From Nocardioides iriomotensis (GTDB lineage: Bacteria; Actinomycetota; Actinomycetes; Propionibacteriales; Nocardioidaceae), in NCBI RefSeq assembly GCF_004168035.1, contig NZ_SDPU01000037.1:1-64000 (forward strand): a DNA stretch of 64,000 bases. Reading direction: 5' to 3'. Position 1 is the first letter of the stretch. Each line of letters opens with the position of its first letter. The notes below the pieces were generated by a model. That model was not told the origin of the DNA, did not search any database, and was given only the letters and a program-made list of their open reading frames with translations. This document shows, piece by piece, positions 51,385 to 59,985 of the stretch. Made by a program: the position numbers and the translations under genes.

Positions 51385-51577
51385 GGCATGTCCTTCGGGT
51401 TGGGGGACGGCGGCATCTCCGTCCAGATCGATGTCCACGCGATGGGATCGGGTGGACACTTACATTCGATCGGAACCCGAACCGCCCATGAAGGGACTTT
51501 CAGCCCGTTCCGGCGGGCCCTCCGAACCGACTCCGACTGGACCCTCCGGCCCCCTGCCGCCCCCGACCGGGTCCGCG

Positions 51578-53038
51578 TCACCAGGTGACGGCGACGTACT
51601 TCGACTCGAGGTAGTCGAGCATCCCCTCGTGGCCGCCCTCGCGGCCGATACCGCTCTGCTTGGTGCCGCCGAAGGGGGCGGCCGGGTCGCTGACGAGCCC
51701 CCGGTTGAGGCCGACCATGCCGGAGTCCAGCGCCTCGCTGAGCCGCAGCCCGCGGGCGAGGTCACCGGTGTAGACGTAGGACACCAGCCCGAACTCCGTG
51801 TCGTTGGCCATCCGCACCGCCTCGGCCTCGTCGGTGAAGGTGACGATCGGCGCGACCGGCCCGAAGATCTCCTCGCCGAGGATCGGCGCCCCCATGGGTA
51901 CGTCGGCCAGCACGGTCGGCTCGTAGTAGTAACCGTCGCGCGCCGGACGCGTCCCGCCCACGACCACGCGGCCGCCGGCGTCGACCGTGCCGGTCACCAG
52001 CTCGTGCACCTTGGCGGCGGCCTCCTCGTTGACGAGCGGGCCGACCTGGGTGTCGTCGTCGGTACCCGGGCCGACGCGCAGTGCGGACATCCGCTCGGCG
52101 AGGCGGCGGCCGAACTCGTCGGCGACCGACGCCTCGACGTAGAAGCGGTTGGCGGCCGTGCACGCCTCGCCGGCGTTGCGCATCTTGGCGACCATCGCGC
52201 CGTCGAGCGCGGCATCGAGGTCGGCGTCGGCGAAGACCAGGAACGGCGCGTTGCCGCCGAGCTCCATCGAGCAGTTGATCACCTGGTCGGCGGCCTCCTT
52301 GAGCAGGATGCGGCCGACCTCGGTGGAGCCGGTGAACGACAGCTTGCGCACGCGCGGGTCGTGCAGCATCGCCGACACCACGGCGCCCGACCGGCGGGCG
52401 GGCAGCACGTTGACGACCCCGTCGGGCACGCCGGCGTCGGCGAGGATCCGGCCCATCAGCAACGCGGTGAGTGGCGTGTCGCTGGCCGGCTTGAGCACGA
52501 CCGTGCAGCCGGCGGCGAGGGCCGGACCGATCTTGCGGGTGGCCATCGCGGCCGGGAAGTTCCACGGCGTGACGAGCACGCAGACGCCGACCGGCTGGTG
52601 CAGCACGACGATCTTGTTGGCGCCCGACGGCGCGGTCATCACGCTGCCCGCGCCGCGCACCGCCTCCTCGGCGTACCAGCGGAAGAACTCGGCGGCGTAG
52701 GCGACCTCGCCACGCGCGTCGGTCAGAGCCTTGCCGTTCTCCAGCGAGATCAGGTGGGCGAGCTCGTCGGCCCGGCCGGTCATCAGCTCGAACGCGCGGC
52801 GCAGGATCTCCGACCGTTCACGCGGCGACGTCGCGGCCCACGACGCGGCGGCGGCCTCGGCCGCGTCGACGGCACTGATCGCGTCGTCGACGGTGCCGTC
52901 GGCGACGGTCGTCAGCACCTGGCCGGTCGCCGGGTCGAGCACGTCGAAGCGACCGCCGTCGGACGCGGCGGTCCAGGCGCCGCCGACGTACAGCTCGGTG
53001 GAGAGGTCGCTGATCTTGTCGAGGCTGAAGTCGCCCAC
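51578..53038 (-). CDS. NAD(P)-dependent aldehyde dehydrogenase, succinate-semialdehyde type
   Basis: 486 residues of the ALDH superfamily. Catalytic Glu in MELGGNAPFLVF, nucleophile Cys in NAGEACTAANRFYVE, and the C-terminal GREGGHEGMLDYLESKYVAV, typical of GabD-type enzymes. It oxidises a (semi)aldehyde to an acid. GTG start with GGAGGA. It is third in the operon after the M24 gene and the beta-hydroxyacid dehydrogenase. Confidence 0.92.
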   Translation of the reverse strand: MGDFSLDKISDLSTELYVGGAWTAASDGGRFDVLDPATGQVLTTVADGTVDDAISAVDAAEAAAASWAATSPRERSEILRRAFELMTGRADELAHLISLENGKALTDARGEVAYAAEFFRWYAEEAVRGAGSVMTAPSGANKIVVLHQPVGVCVLVTPWNFPAAMATRKIGPALAAGCTVVLKPASDTPLTALLMGRILADAGVPDGVVNVLPARRSGAVVSAMLHDPRVRKLSFTGSTEVGRILLKEAADQVINCSMELGGNAPFLVFADADLDAALDGAMVAKMRNAGEACTAANRFYVEASVADEFGRRLAERMSALRVGPGTDDDTQVGPLVNEEAAAKVHELVTGTVDAGGRVVVGGTRPARDGYYYEPTVLADVPMGAPILGEEIFGPVAPIVTFTDEAEAVRMANDTEFGLVSYVYTGDLARGLRLSEALDSGMVGLNRGLVSDPAAPFGGTKQSGIGREGGHEGMLDYLESKYVAVTW

Positions 53039-53062
53039 GGTTCCTCCGGTGGTCAGGGTGCG

Positions 53063-54325
53063 TCAGTAGGGGTTGGCGACGACCAGGTCCTGCGCCGGGA
53101 ACAGCGTGAGGATGCGCGGGCCGTCGTCGGTCACGACGACCTCCTCCTCGATCCGGGCGGCGGAGAAGCCGTCGCTGGCGGGGCAGTAGGTCTCGAGCGC
53201 GAACACCATGCCGGCCTTGAGCTCGACCGGCTCCTTCATGGAGTTGAGCCGCGAGATGATCGGCCGCTCGTGCAGGCCGAGGCCGAGGCCGTGCGCGAAC
53301 TGCAGGCCGAAGGCCTCCATCTCGCTGCCGAACCCGAACTCCTCGGCCTTGGGCAGCAGCGCCGCCACCTCGTCGGTGCCGACGCCGGCCTTGATGCCGT
53401 CGAGGCCGCGGTCCATCCACTCGCGCGCTTTCTTGTAGGCGTCGCGCTGCGGCTGCGTGGACGAGCCGACGGCGAAGGTGCGGTAGTAGCAGGTCCGGTA
53501 GCCGTTGTACGAGTGGATGATGTCGAAGAAGGCCTGGTCGCCCGGACGGATCAGCCGGTCGGTGAAGTTGTGCGGGTGCGGGTTGCACCGCTCCCCGGAG
53601 ATCGCGTTGATCGCCTCGACCTGGTCGGAGCCCATCTCGTAGAGGCGCTGGTTGGCCAGCGCGACGATCTGGTTCTCCCGGACGCCGGGCTTGAGCCGCT
53701 CGACGATGTCCTGGTAGACGCCGTCGACCATCGCGGCCGCCTGGTTGAGCAGCATGATCTCGTCGCTGGACTTGATGCAGCGCGCGTCGAGCATCAGCTG
53801 CTGCGCGTCGACCACGCGCAGGCCCTGGCGCTCCATCTCGAACAGGAACGGCGGCTCGACGATGTCGACGCCGACCGGCAGGTCGGCGACACCGGCCTCG
53901 ACGAGCAGCGACTTGATCTCGGCGACCGCGTCGGCCATCAGGCCGACCGACGGCGCGACCGCGCCGCGGAAGCCGAGGAAGCCGGCGCGGTAGTTCTCGT
54001 CGGGCACCCACTGGGAGTACTTCTTGTGGTGCTTGACCGCCGACCCGAAGTCCCAGAGCACCGGGTCCTTGCCGCGCGCGAGCAGGGCGTAGCGGATCAT
54101 CTTGTCGCCGAGCGCCCCGCCGATCCAGGTCTGCGTGGTGTAGCGGATGTTGTAGAAGTCGAAGAGCAGGAACGCCCCGCACTCGCTGCTCTCCAGCGAC
54201 GCCTTCGCGCGGCCGATGCGGTAGTCGCGCAGCCGGGCGAAGTCGACCCGCTCCTCGTAGTCGACACCCATGTGGCCCGGCGCGGGCAGCGGCGCCTTGC
54301 CGCGCGACTGTCCCCCGTCGGCCAT
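53063..54325 (-). CDS. M24-family hydrolase (creatinase/ectoine-hydrolase-like) with an altered metal site
   Basis: 420 residues of the Xaa-Pro peptidase / creatinase fold. The pita-bread signature is FFDIIHSYNGYRTCYYRTF: the first metal Asp is kept, but the second (normally D in GYxxDxTR) is Cys. His (HGLGLGLHE), Glu (ALETYCP) and Glu (RIEEEVVV) are present. Creatinase and ectoine hydrolase are members of this fold with changed metal use, so a C-N bond hydrolase is plausible. RBS AAGGAGGG overlaps the upstream stop. Substrate unknown. Confidence 0.85.
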   Translation of the reverse strand: MADGGQSRGKAPLPAPGHMGVDYEERVDFARLRDYRIGRAKASLESSECGAFLLFDFYNIRYTTQTWIGGALGDKMIRYALLARGKDPVLWDFGSAVKHHKKYSQWVPDENYRAGFLGFRGAVAPSVGLMADAVAEIKSLLVEAGVADLPVGVDIVEPPFLFEMERQGLRVVDAQQLMLDARCIKSSDEIMLLNQAAAMVDGVYQDIVERLKPGVRENQIVALANQRLYEMGSDQVEAINAISGERCNPHPHNFTDRLIRPGDQAFFDIIHSYNGYRTCYYRTFAVGSSTQPQRDAYKKAREWMDRGLDGIKAGVGTDEVAALLPKAEEFGFGSEMEAFGLQFAHGLGLGLHERPIISRLNSMKEPVELKAGMVFALETYCPASDGFSAARIEEEVVVTDDGPRILTLFPAQDLVVANPY

Positions 54326-54328
54326 GGC

Positions 54329-55354
54329 TCAGCCCTCCTTGCCGGTGTCGGCCGTCTCGCCCGGGTCGGCCGCGTCGGCAGCAGAGAGGCCGTCGTCGAC
54401 GGCGACGTTCTCGGGCTTGAGCTCGAGACCCGAGGCCGCGGCCTGCAGGTCGAGCAGGATCGCGAAGTCCTCGTCGACCCGCCCGCTGCCGACGCTCGCC
54501 TGCACGAGCTGGGCGGTGACGGCGGCGACCGGCATCGGCACGTCGAGCTCGCGCGCGGCGGCCAGGCCCAGGTCGAAGTCCTTGCGGAGCAGGATCGGGG
54601 TGAACGTCGGGGTGTAGTCGAGGTTCACGAACGCCGGCGACTTGTAGCGGGTGAACACCGAGCCCATCACCGAGTCGTTGAGGAACTCCAGGAACGCGTG
54701 GCGGGGCACGCCGCCCTTCTCCGCGAGCACGGTGATCTCCGCGAGCGACTGGGTCACCACGCCGAGCATCAGGTTGTGGCAGATCTTCACCAGCCGCGCG
54801 ACGTCGCCCTCACCGACGTACGTCGCCGACTTGCCGATGTGCGCGAGCAGCGGCGCGAAGCGCTGGTAGGTCTCCTCCGGCCCGGACACCACCAGGGTCA
54901 GGCCACCGGCCCGGACGACCTTGCCGTTGCCGCTCACCGGGGCGGACAGGAAGTCGACGCCGCGGGCCTCGCAGGCCTCGCGCATCGCGGTCGACGACTC
55001 GGTCGAGACCGTCGAGCAGTCGATGACGGCTGCGGGCACGTGGTCGGGGTCGGCGATCAGGCCGCCGTCGCCGAGCAGCACCTGCTCGAGGTCGGCCGGG
55101 GTGGAGACCATCGTGAAGACGACGTCGAGGTCGCGCAGCTCGCTGATCCGGTCGGCGACCGTGCAGCCGAGCTCGGCGAGCGGCTCGGCCTTGGCCCTCG
55201 TGCGGTTCCAGACGGTCAGGTCGGTGCCGGCGCGGGCCAGGCGCGCGGCCATCGCCGCGCCCATCCTCCCCGTGCCGATCCAGCCGACGCGGGGGCCGGC
55301 GCCGGCCGGGCCCGGCTCGGCGACGGGGTCGGCGGAGGGGACGGTCTCAGTCAT
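54329..55354 (-). CDS. Beta-hydroxyacid dehydrogenase (second paralogue)
   Basis: 341 residues. VGWIGTGRMGAAMAARLARAG, FLSAPVSGNGKVVRAGGLTLVV and catalytic Lys in LVKICHNLMLGVV. It differs from the 48792 gene in a C-terminal extension of about 40 residues rich in Ala/Asp. First gene of the M24-ALDH operon. LacI-type box C is 13 bases upstream of the ATG. Confidence 0.88.
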   Translation of the reverse strand: MTETVPSADPVAEPGPAGAGPRVGWIGTGRMGAAMAARLARAGTDLTVWNRTRAKAEPLAELGCTVADRISELRDLDVVFTMVSTPADLEQVLLGDGGLIADPDHVPAAVIDCSTVSTESSTAMREACEARGVDFLSAPVSGNGKVVRAGGLTLVVSGPEETYQRFAPLLAHIGKSATYVGEGDVARLVKICHNLMLGVVTQSLAEITVLAEKGGVPRHAFLEFLNDSVMGSVFTRYKSPAFVNLDYTPTFTPILLRKDFDLGLAAARELDVPMPVAAVTAQLVQASVGSGRVDEDFAILLDLQAAASGLELKPENVAVDDGLSAADAADPGETADTGKEG

Positions 55355-55366
55355 GCGGGACAACCT

Positions 55367-55382
55367 TTGCAATCGTTTGTAC
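55367..55382. promoter_or_regulatory. LacI-type box C, TTGCAATCGTTTGTAC
   Basis: 5 of 8 half-site pairs match. It lies 13 bases upstream of the beta-hydroxyacid dehydrogenase ATG. Confidence 0.55.
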
Positions 55383-55414
55383 TTCGGTCACGGTAGGGGT
55401 CGGTGGCGGGTCGG

Positions 55415-56491
55415 TCAAGCGAGCCGGTGCAGGTGCCGTGCGAGCCAGTCGGCGGTGCGCGGCCGGTGCCACGGGGCGACGTTCGCGCAGCCGTGGTTGC
55501 CGTCCTCGAGCATCAGCACCTCGACCGGGCCGGCGACCGCGGCGCGCAGCTTCTCGGCCTGCTGCCAGGGGATCAGCCGGTCCTCCCGGCCGAACACGAC
55601 GAGCAGCGGCGCGACCAGGTCGGCGGCCGCGTCGGCCATCCCCAGGGTCAGGGCGACGTCACGCGCCGCGTCGTCGTCCGCGGCGCCCGAGCGGACCCGG
55701 AAGGTGTCGCGCGTGAGCTGCGGCAGGCCCGGCCAGCACTCGCCGAAGTTGAACGGCCCGGCGAGCGAGACGCAGGCCCGCACCCGGTCGCCGAGGGCGG
55801 CCGCGACCCGGGCCGCGTAGTAGCCGCCGAGGCTGACGCCCCAGACCCCGAGCCGGTCCCGGTCGACCTCGCTGACACCCTCGAGGAAGTCCCAGACCGC
55901 TTCGGCGACCGGCGACCAGTCGCCGCGGATCGGAAGGTCGTACTCCGCCTCGCCCTGCCCGGGCCCGTCCAGGCTGAGCGTGGCCAGGCCGCGCGCGAGG
56001 AAGGTCTGCTCCGTCGAGCGCAGCTCCTCCTTGGCCGAGTCGAGGCCGGAGAGCAGCAGGACGACCGGGTGCGGACCCTGGCCGGCGGGCAGCCGGAGGA
56101 CACCGGCGAGGTGGGTGCCCTCGAACGGGACCGCCACCCGGCGCCCCGGCGGGTCGAGGTGCGGCAACGCCGCGTCGAGGCACTCCACCGCCTTCGCGTG
56201 CGCGGCCCGCATCTGTGCGGGGTCGACGACGAAGACGAACTTGGCGAAGTGGTGGTAGACCGCCGCCTGGGCGAGGTGCTCGCCGGCGGACCGGGTCCGC
56301 GCCTCGACCAGCGCCTCCCGGCCCAGCGCCTCGTGCTCGGCCGCGACCGCCGACCAGGCGGCGCACCAGTCCTCCCAGCGCGCGAGGCCGGACGTGACCC
56401 GCTCGAAGTCGGCGACGGTGACGCCGTTGACGGTGAACCGGGGGCCCCAGTGCGCCACGGCGGACGCGACCAGCGGGTCGGGCTCGGCCAT
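55415..56491 (-). CDS. Alpha/beta hydrolase, dihydroxypseudooxynicotine-hydrolase-like
   Basis: 358 residues. The N-terminal helical cap is followed by an alpha/beta hydrolase core: oxyanion region LLLSGLDSAKEEL, nucleophile GVSLGGYYAARV, Asp in LVVFGREDRLIP, His in EDGNHGCANV. The cap and Glu-Glu after the oxyanion strand match the C-C bond hydrolases such as 2,6-dihydroxypseudooxynicotine hydrolase and related FrsA-like esterases. It probably splits a C-C or ester bond of the local substrate. ATG with GGAGGTGTCC. Divergent from the binding-protein gene with boxes D and E between. Confidence 0.85.
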   Translation of the reverse strand: MAEPDPLVASAVAHWGPRFTVNGVTVADFERVTSGLARWEDWCAAWSAVAAEHEALGREALVEARTRSAGEHLAQAAVYHHFAKFVFVVDPAQMRAAHAKAVECLDAALPHLDPPGRRVAVPFEGTHLAGVLRLPAGQGPHPVVLLLSGLDSAKEELRSTEQTFLARGLATLSLDGPGQGEAEYDLPIRGDWSPVAEAVWDFLEGVSEVDRDRLGVWGVSLGGYYAARVAAALGDRVRACVSLAGPFNFGECWPGLPQLTRDTFRVRSGAADDDAARDVALTLGMADAAADLVAPLLVVFGREDRLIPWQQAEKLRAAVAGPVEVLMLEDGNHGCANVAPWHRPRTADWLARHLHRLA

Positions 56492-56538
56492 CGGGGACAC
56501 CTCCTCGGCGTGGGGACGCGGCAGCCCGTGATCCATGA

Positions 56539-56554
56539 CTGCAATCGAGTGCAG
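56539..56554. promoter_or_regulatory. LacI-type box D, CTGCAATCGAGTGCAG
   Basis: 7 of 8 half-site pairs match. It lies 47 bases upstream of the hydrolase ATG. Confidence 0.68.
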
Positions 56555-56607
56555 CCTCACGCACGATCGGCGCGCTGTCAAGGCCATCCACATGCGTTGC
56601 AACGCGG

Positions 56608-56623
56608 CTGCAATCGACTGCAC
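56608..56623. promoter_or_regulatory. LacI-type box E, CTGCAATCGACTGCAC
   Basis: 6 of 8 half-site pairs match. It lies 47 bases upstream of the binding-protein ATG and 69 bases from box D centre to centre. An extra 12-base palindrome GCGTTGCAACGC sits just before it (56594-56605). Confidence 0.65.
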
Positions 56624-56670
56624 AAATGCGCTACCGTGACCCCGTCCCGCCACGCCCCGAGGAGCCGCCC

Positions 56671-57585
56671 ATGTCCGACCAGGCCGTCGTCGTCGGCTCG
56701 TTCACGCCGTCCGTGGTGCTCGACCTCGCCGCGTCGACCGGTCGGCTCGACGCGGCCGGGGTGGTGGTCGAGGAGGTCCCGGTGCAGTCGTCGCCGGGCC
56801 AGTTCCGGTCGCTGCTCGACGGCGAGATCCAGGTCGCGCTGACCAGCCCCGACAATGTGCTGGCCTACCGCTACAACCCGGCCAACCCGTTGGGCGAGCT
56901 CGCCGACGTGCGGATGGTCGCGGCGGTCGACCGCGGGATGGGTCTCGGCCTCTACGGCCGGCCCGGGCTCACCATCGACGGCCTGCGCGGGGCGAAGGTC
57001 GGCGTGGACGTGCCGACGTCGGGCTTCGCGCTCGCGCTCTACGCCCTGGCCGACTCGGTCGGCGTCGGTCGCGACGACTACGAGCTGGTCGCGCTCGGCT
57101 CGACACCTCAGCGGCTGCGGGCGCTCCTCGCCGGGGAGTGCGACGCGACGATGCTCAACGCGGGCAACGAGCTCGCGGGTGAGGCCGCCGGCTGCGTCCG
57201 GCTGGTCTCGGCGACCGACGTGTGCACGCCGTACCTCGGCGTCGTCGTGGCCGTCGCCGGCGACACCCACGTCGACGTCGCCCGCCGGATCTCCGGCGCC
57301 CTCGTGGACGTCGCCGCGGAGATCGTCGCGGGCCGGCTGACCGACGAGGCGGCCGAGTCCGCCGCCCGCCGGCTCGGGCTCGACGACGCCACCGCCCTCC
57401 GGTACGTCGACCGCCTGCGCGACCCGGCCGAGGGCCTCGTGCCCGACGGCGTGGTCGACCCCGCGGCGCTGCGCACGCTCGTCGACCTGCGGCGGCGCTA
57501 CCTGCCGGTGCCCGCCGCCGACGGAAGCGGCGACCTGCTCGACCGAGCGGTCGACGACCCCGGCCTCGTCACCGCCGGGGCGTGA
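56671..57585 (+). CDS. NMT1/THI5-like binding protein without signal peptide
   Basis: 304 residues of the type II periplasmic-binding fold: SLLDGEIQVALTSPDNVLAYR, then LRGAKVGVDVPTSGFALALYAL and RLRALLAGECDATMLNAGNE. Family members are usually exported, but here the frame starts straight in the mature fold (MSDQAVVVGSFTPSVVL) with no signal or lipobox. RBS GAGGAG precedes the ATG. It may be a cytoplasmic sensor or an enzyme of the same fold. Its TGA overlaps the MFS ATG (TGATG). Confidence 0.82.
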   Translation: MSDQAVVVGSFTPSVVLDLAASTGRLDAAGVVVEEVPVQSSPGQFRSLLDGEIQVALTSPDNVLAYRYNPANPLGELADVRMVAAVDRGMGLGLYGRPGLTIDGLRGAKVGVDVPTSGFALALYALADSVGVGRDDYELVALGSTPQRLRALLAGECDATMLNAGNELAGEAAGCVRLVSATDVCTPYLGVVVAVAGDTHVDVARRISGALVDVAAEIVAGRLTDEAAESAARRLGLDDATALRYVDRLRDPAEGLVPDGVVDPAALRTLVDLRRRYLPVPAADGSGDLLDRAVDDPGLVTAGA

Positions 57586-58742
57586 TGGCGCGCTCGCCCT
57601 CGACCATCCGGCTGTTACAGCTGGTCGCGGTCGTCAGCACCCTCGACCGCTACGCGATGCCGCCGATGCTGGTGGCGATCGCGCTCGACCTCGACGTGGC
57701 GCTGTCCTCGGTCGTGCACGCCGCGGGCGCGTACTTCCTGACCTACGGCCTGATGCAGCCCGTCTGGGGCACCGTCTCCGACCAGCTCGGGCGGGTGCGC
57801 ACGCTGCGGCTCACGCTGGTGCTGGCCGGGCTGTGCGGGTTCTCGTCCGCCTTCGTGGCGACGCCGGTGATGCTCGGCGTGGCCCGCGGGCTGACCGGCG
57901 CCTTCTTCGGGGCGGCGTACCCGTCGGCGCTGATCTACCTCGGCGACACCGTGCCGGTGCGGTTCCGGCAGCGCGAGATCGCCCGGCTGATGGTGGGCGT
58001 CGCGATCGGCACCGCCGTGGCGTCCATCGGCGCGGGTGTCCTCGCGCAGTGGAGCTCGTGGCGGGTCGCGTTCGTGCTCACCGCGCTGGCCGCGCTCGTG
58101 CTCGCCGTGCTGCTGCGCCGGCTGCCCGAGCCGGAGATCGAGGGCGGCCGGCGCTCGGTGCTCACACCGCTCGTGGCGATCGCGCGGTCGAGGACGACGC
58201 TCTTCGTGCTGCTGCTGGCGTTCACCGAGGGGATGATCCTGCTCGGCGGGCTGACCCTGCTGCCGGCGGCCGTCGAGAGCTCCGGCACGAGCGCGTCGGT
58301 CGCCGGGGCGGTCGCCGCCGTCTACGGCGCGTCCGTCTACTTCTGCGCCCGGCTGGTCGGCCGGCTCTCGCAGCACTGGCACCCCGCCCGGCTGATCGGC
58401 AGCGGCGCGACGGCGGCCGCCGCGGCCTGCGCGGTGGTCGCGATCTCGCCGACGGTGCTGGGCGGCGTCGCGGCGGCACTGCTGCTGGGGCTCGCCTGGA
58501 CCTCGATGCACTCGACGCTGCAGACCTGGGCCACCGAGGTGCTGCCCAACGCCCGGGCCAACGTCGTGTCGCTGTTCGCCGGCGCGCTGTTCGTCGGCAG
58601 CGCGCTCGGTGCGGTGCTCGTCGCGGAGCTGGCCGAGCAGGACCGCTACGCGCTCATCTACCTGGTCGGCGCCGTCCTGTGCGTGCCGCTCGGCCTGGCC
58701 GCCGGATGGGGGAGGTGGCGATGGCGCCGTCCCGTCGTGTGA
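57585..58742 (+). CDS. MFS transporter
   Basis: 385 residues with 12 predicted helices. TM2-3 loop motif GTVSDQLGRVRTLRLTLV is the MFS signature GxxxDrxGrr; SALIYLGDTVPVRFRQREIARL follows TM5. Substrate unknown, perhaps the same compound as the coupled binding-protein gene or its product. Its start is tied to the upstream stop (TGATG). Confidence 0.9.
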   Translation: MARSPSTIRLLQLVAVVSTLDRYAMPPMLVAIALDLDVALSSVVHAAGAYFLTYGLMQPVWGTVSDQLGRVRTLRLTLVLAGLCGFSSAFVATPVMLGVARGLTGAFFGAAYPSALIYLGDTVPVRFRQREIARLMVGVAIGTAVASIGAGVLAQWSSWRVAFVLTALAALVLAVLLRRLPEPEIEGGRRSVLTPLVAIARSRTTLFVLLLAFTEGMILLGGLTLLPAAVESSGTSASVAGAVAAVYGASVYFCARLVGRLSQHWHPARLIGSGATAAAAACAVVAISPTVLGGVAAALLLGLAWTSMHSTLQTWATEVLPNARANVVSLFAGALFVGSALGAVLVAELAEQDRYALIYLVGAVLCVPLGLAAGWGRWRWRRPVV

Positions 58743-58955
58743 CCCCGCGCGGACTCGCCGCCGACGGCCGGTCCGGGTCCAGGGCGCTCGGGCCGGGTTT
58801 CGGCCGGCTGCGCGCCGCCATCCACGCACGCTGGCTTCGTTGTCGTCGGTCGACGGGCCGCCGGCCCGCCTTCCGTCCTCCGCCTTGCCAGCGCACGCGT
58901 CTGACGCCGCTCGCTTTCGGCCGCCCCTCGACCCGAGTGCCCTAGGCTGCCACCC
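58743..58955. other. Intergenic stretch between MFS and LacI genes
   Basis: 213 bases without a credible gene. CATCCACGCACGCTGGCTTC and CTTGCCAGCGCACGCGTCTG look like decayed copies of the same kind of dispersed repeat seen near 34.5 and 43.5 kb. A -10-like TAGGCT lies at its end. Confidence 0.4.
58943..58948 (+). promoter_or_regulatory. -10-like TAGGCT, leaderless promoter of the LacI gene
   Basis: TAGGCT ends 7 bases before the GTG at 58956. Confidence 0.5.
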
Positions 58956-59972
58956 GTGCCAGCACCGACCCTGCGCGACGTGGCCGAGGCCGCCGGCGTC
59001 CATGCCGCCACCGCGTCGCGGGCGCTCAACCCCGCGACGCGCGGGCTGGTCAACGCCGACACCGCGCGCCGGGTGATCAAGGTCGCCGAGCAGCTCGGCT
59101 ACCGGCCCAACCCGATCGCCCGCGGTCTCAAGACCCAGCGCTCCGGCACGGTCGGCCTGGTCATTCCCGACCTCACCAACCCGCTCTTCCCGCCGATCGT
59201 GCGCGGCATCGAGGACGTCCTCGAGCCTGCCGGCTACAGCGGGCTGATCGTCAACACCGACAACGACCCGCAGCGCGAGCGCACCCAGATCGAGCTGCTC
59301 CGCTCGCGCCAGGTCGAGGGCCTGATCGTCGCGACCGCGCTCCTCGACCACCCGCTGGTCGAGCAGCTGCACCGCGAGGGCGTGAAGATGGTGATGGTCA
59401 ACCGCCGCACCGAAGGCGTCGACGTCCCGTCGATCACCCCCGACGACGCGGCCGGCATCCAGATGGCCGTCGAGCACCTCGCCGGGCTCGGCCACACCCG
59501 CATCGCCCACCTCGCGGGGCCGGTGACGACGTCGACCGGTGTCGTCCGGCTGCGGGCGTTCCGCAACGCCGTGCGCGACCTCGACCTCGACGACGACCCG
59601 CGACTCGTGACGGCCTGCCACGAGTGGCGCGAGGAGGCCGGCGCCCGGGCGCTGCGCGAGCTCCTCGACGGCGGCATGGAGTTCACCGCGATCGTGGCGG
59701 GCAACGACCTGATCGCCCTCGGCTGCTACGACGTGTTCACCGAGCGTGGCTTGCGCTGCCCCGAGGACGTCAGCGTCGTCGGCTTCAACGACATGCCGTT
59801 CCTCGACAAGCTGCGGCCGCCGCTGACGTCGGTGGCCATCCCGCACCACCAGATCGGCGTCGAGGCGGCGCGGATGCTCCTGGAGTCGATCGAGGAGCCC
59901 GAACGGCCGACCCGGTCGGTGCTGCTCCCCCTGACCATGACGGTGCGCGGCTCGACGGCGCCGCCCGCCTGA
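58956..59972 (+). CDS. LacI-family transcriptional regulator
   Basis: 338 residues. HTH and hinge in 1-64: TLRDVAEAAGVHAATASRAL then YRPNPIARGLKTQRSGTVGLV. The ligand domain is a ribose-binding fold (LVIPDLTNPLFPPIVRGIEDVLE, MVMVNRRTEGVDVPSI, VVGFNDMPFLDKLRPPLTSVAIP). It is the only LacI protein in the window and the best candidate to bind the five TGCAATCGA-type palindromes. Effector unknown. Confidence 0.95.
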   Translation: MPAPTLRDVAEAAGVHAATASRALNPATRGLVNADTARRVIKVAEQLGYRPNPIARGLKTQRSGTVGLVIPDLTNPLFPPIVRGIEDVLEPAGYSGLIVNTDNDPQRERTQIELLRSRQVEGLIVATALLDHPLVEQLHREGVKMVMVNRRTEGVDVPSITPDDAAGIQMAVEHLAGLGHTRIAHLAGPVTTSTGVVRLRAFRNAVRDLDLDDDPRLVTACHEWREEAGARALRELLDGGMEFTAIVAGNDLIALGCYDVFTERGLRCPEDVSVVGFNDMPFLDKLRPPLTSVAIPHHQIGVEAARMLLESIEEPERPTRSVLLPLTMTVRGSTAPPA

Positions 59973-59985
59973 TCGCGTCGTACCG

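Noticed and set aside
53063-54325. DddP-type DMSP lyase
   Set aside because: DddP keeps the metal-ligand aspartates of the M24 fold; this protein has Cys at one of them and the context lacks DMSP genes.
51245-55396. A very long rightward open frame (over 1300 codons) across the ALDH, M24 and dehydrogenase genes
   Set aside because: Antisense shadow of high-G+C genes: the encoded sequence is Arg/His/Asp/Gly-rich low-complexity with no fold motifs, while the leftward frames have clear enzyme signatures.
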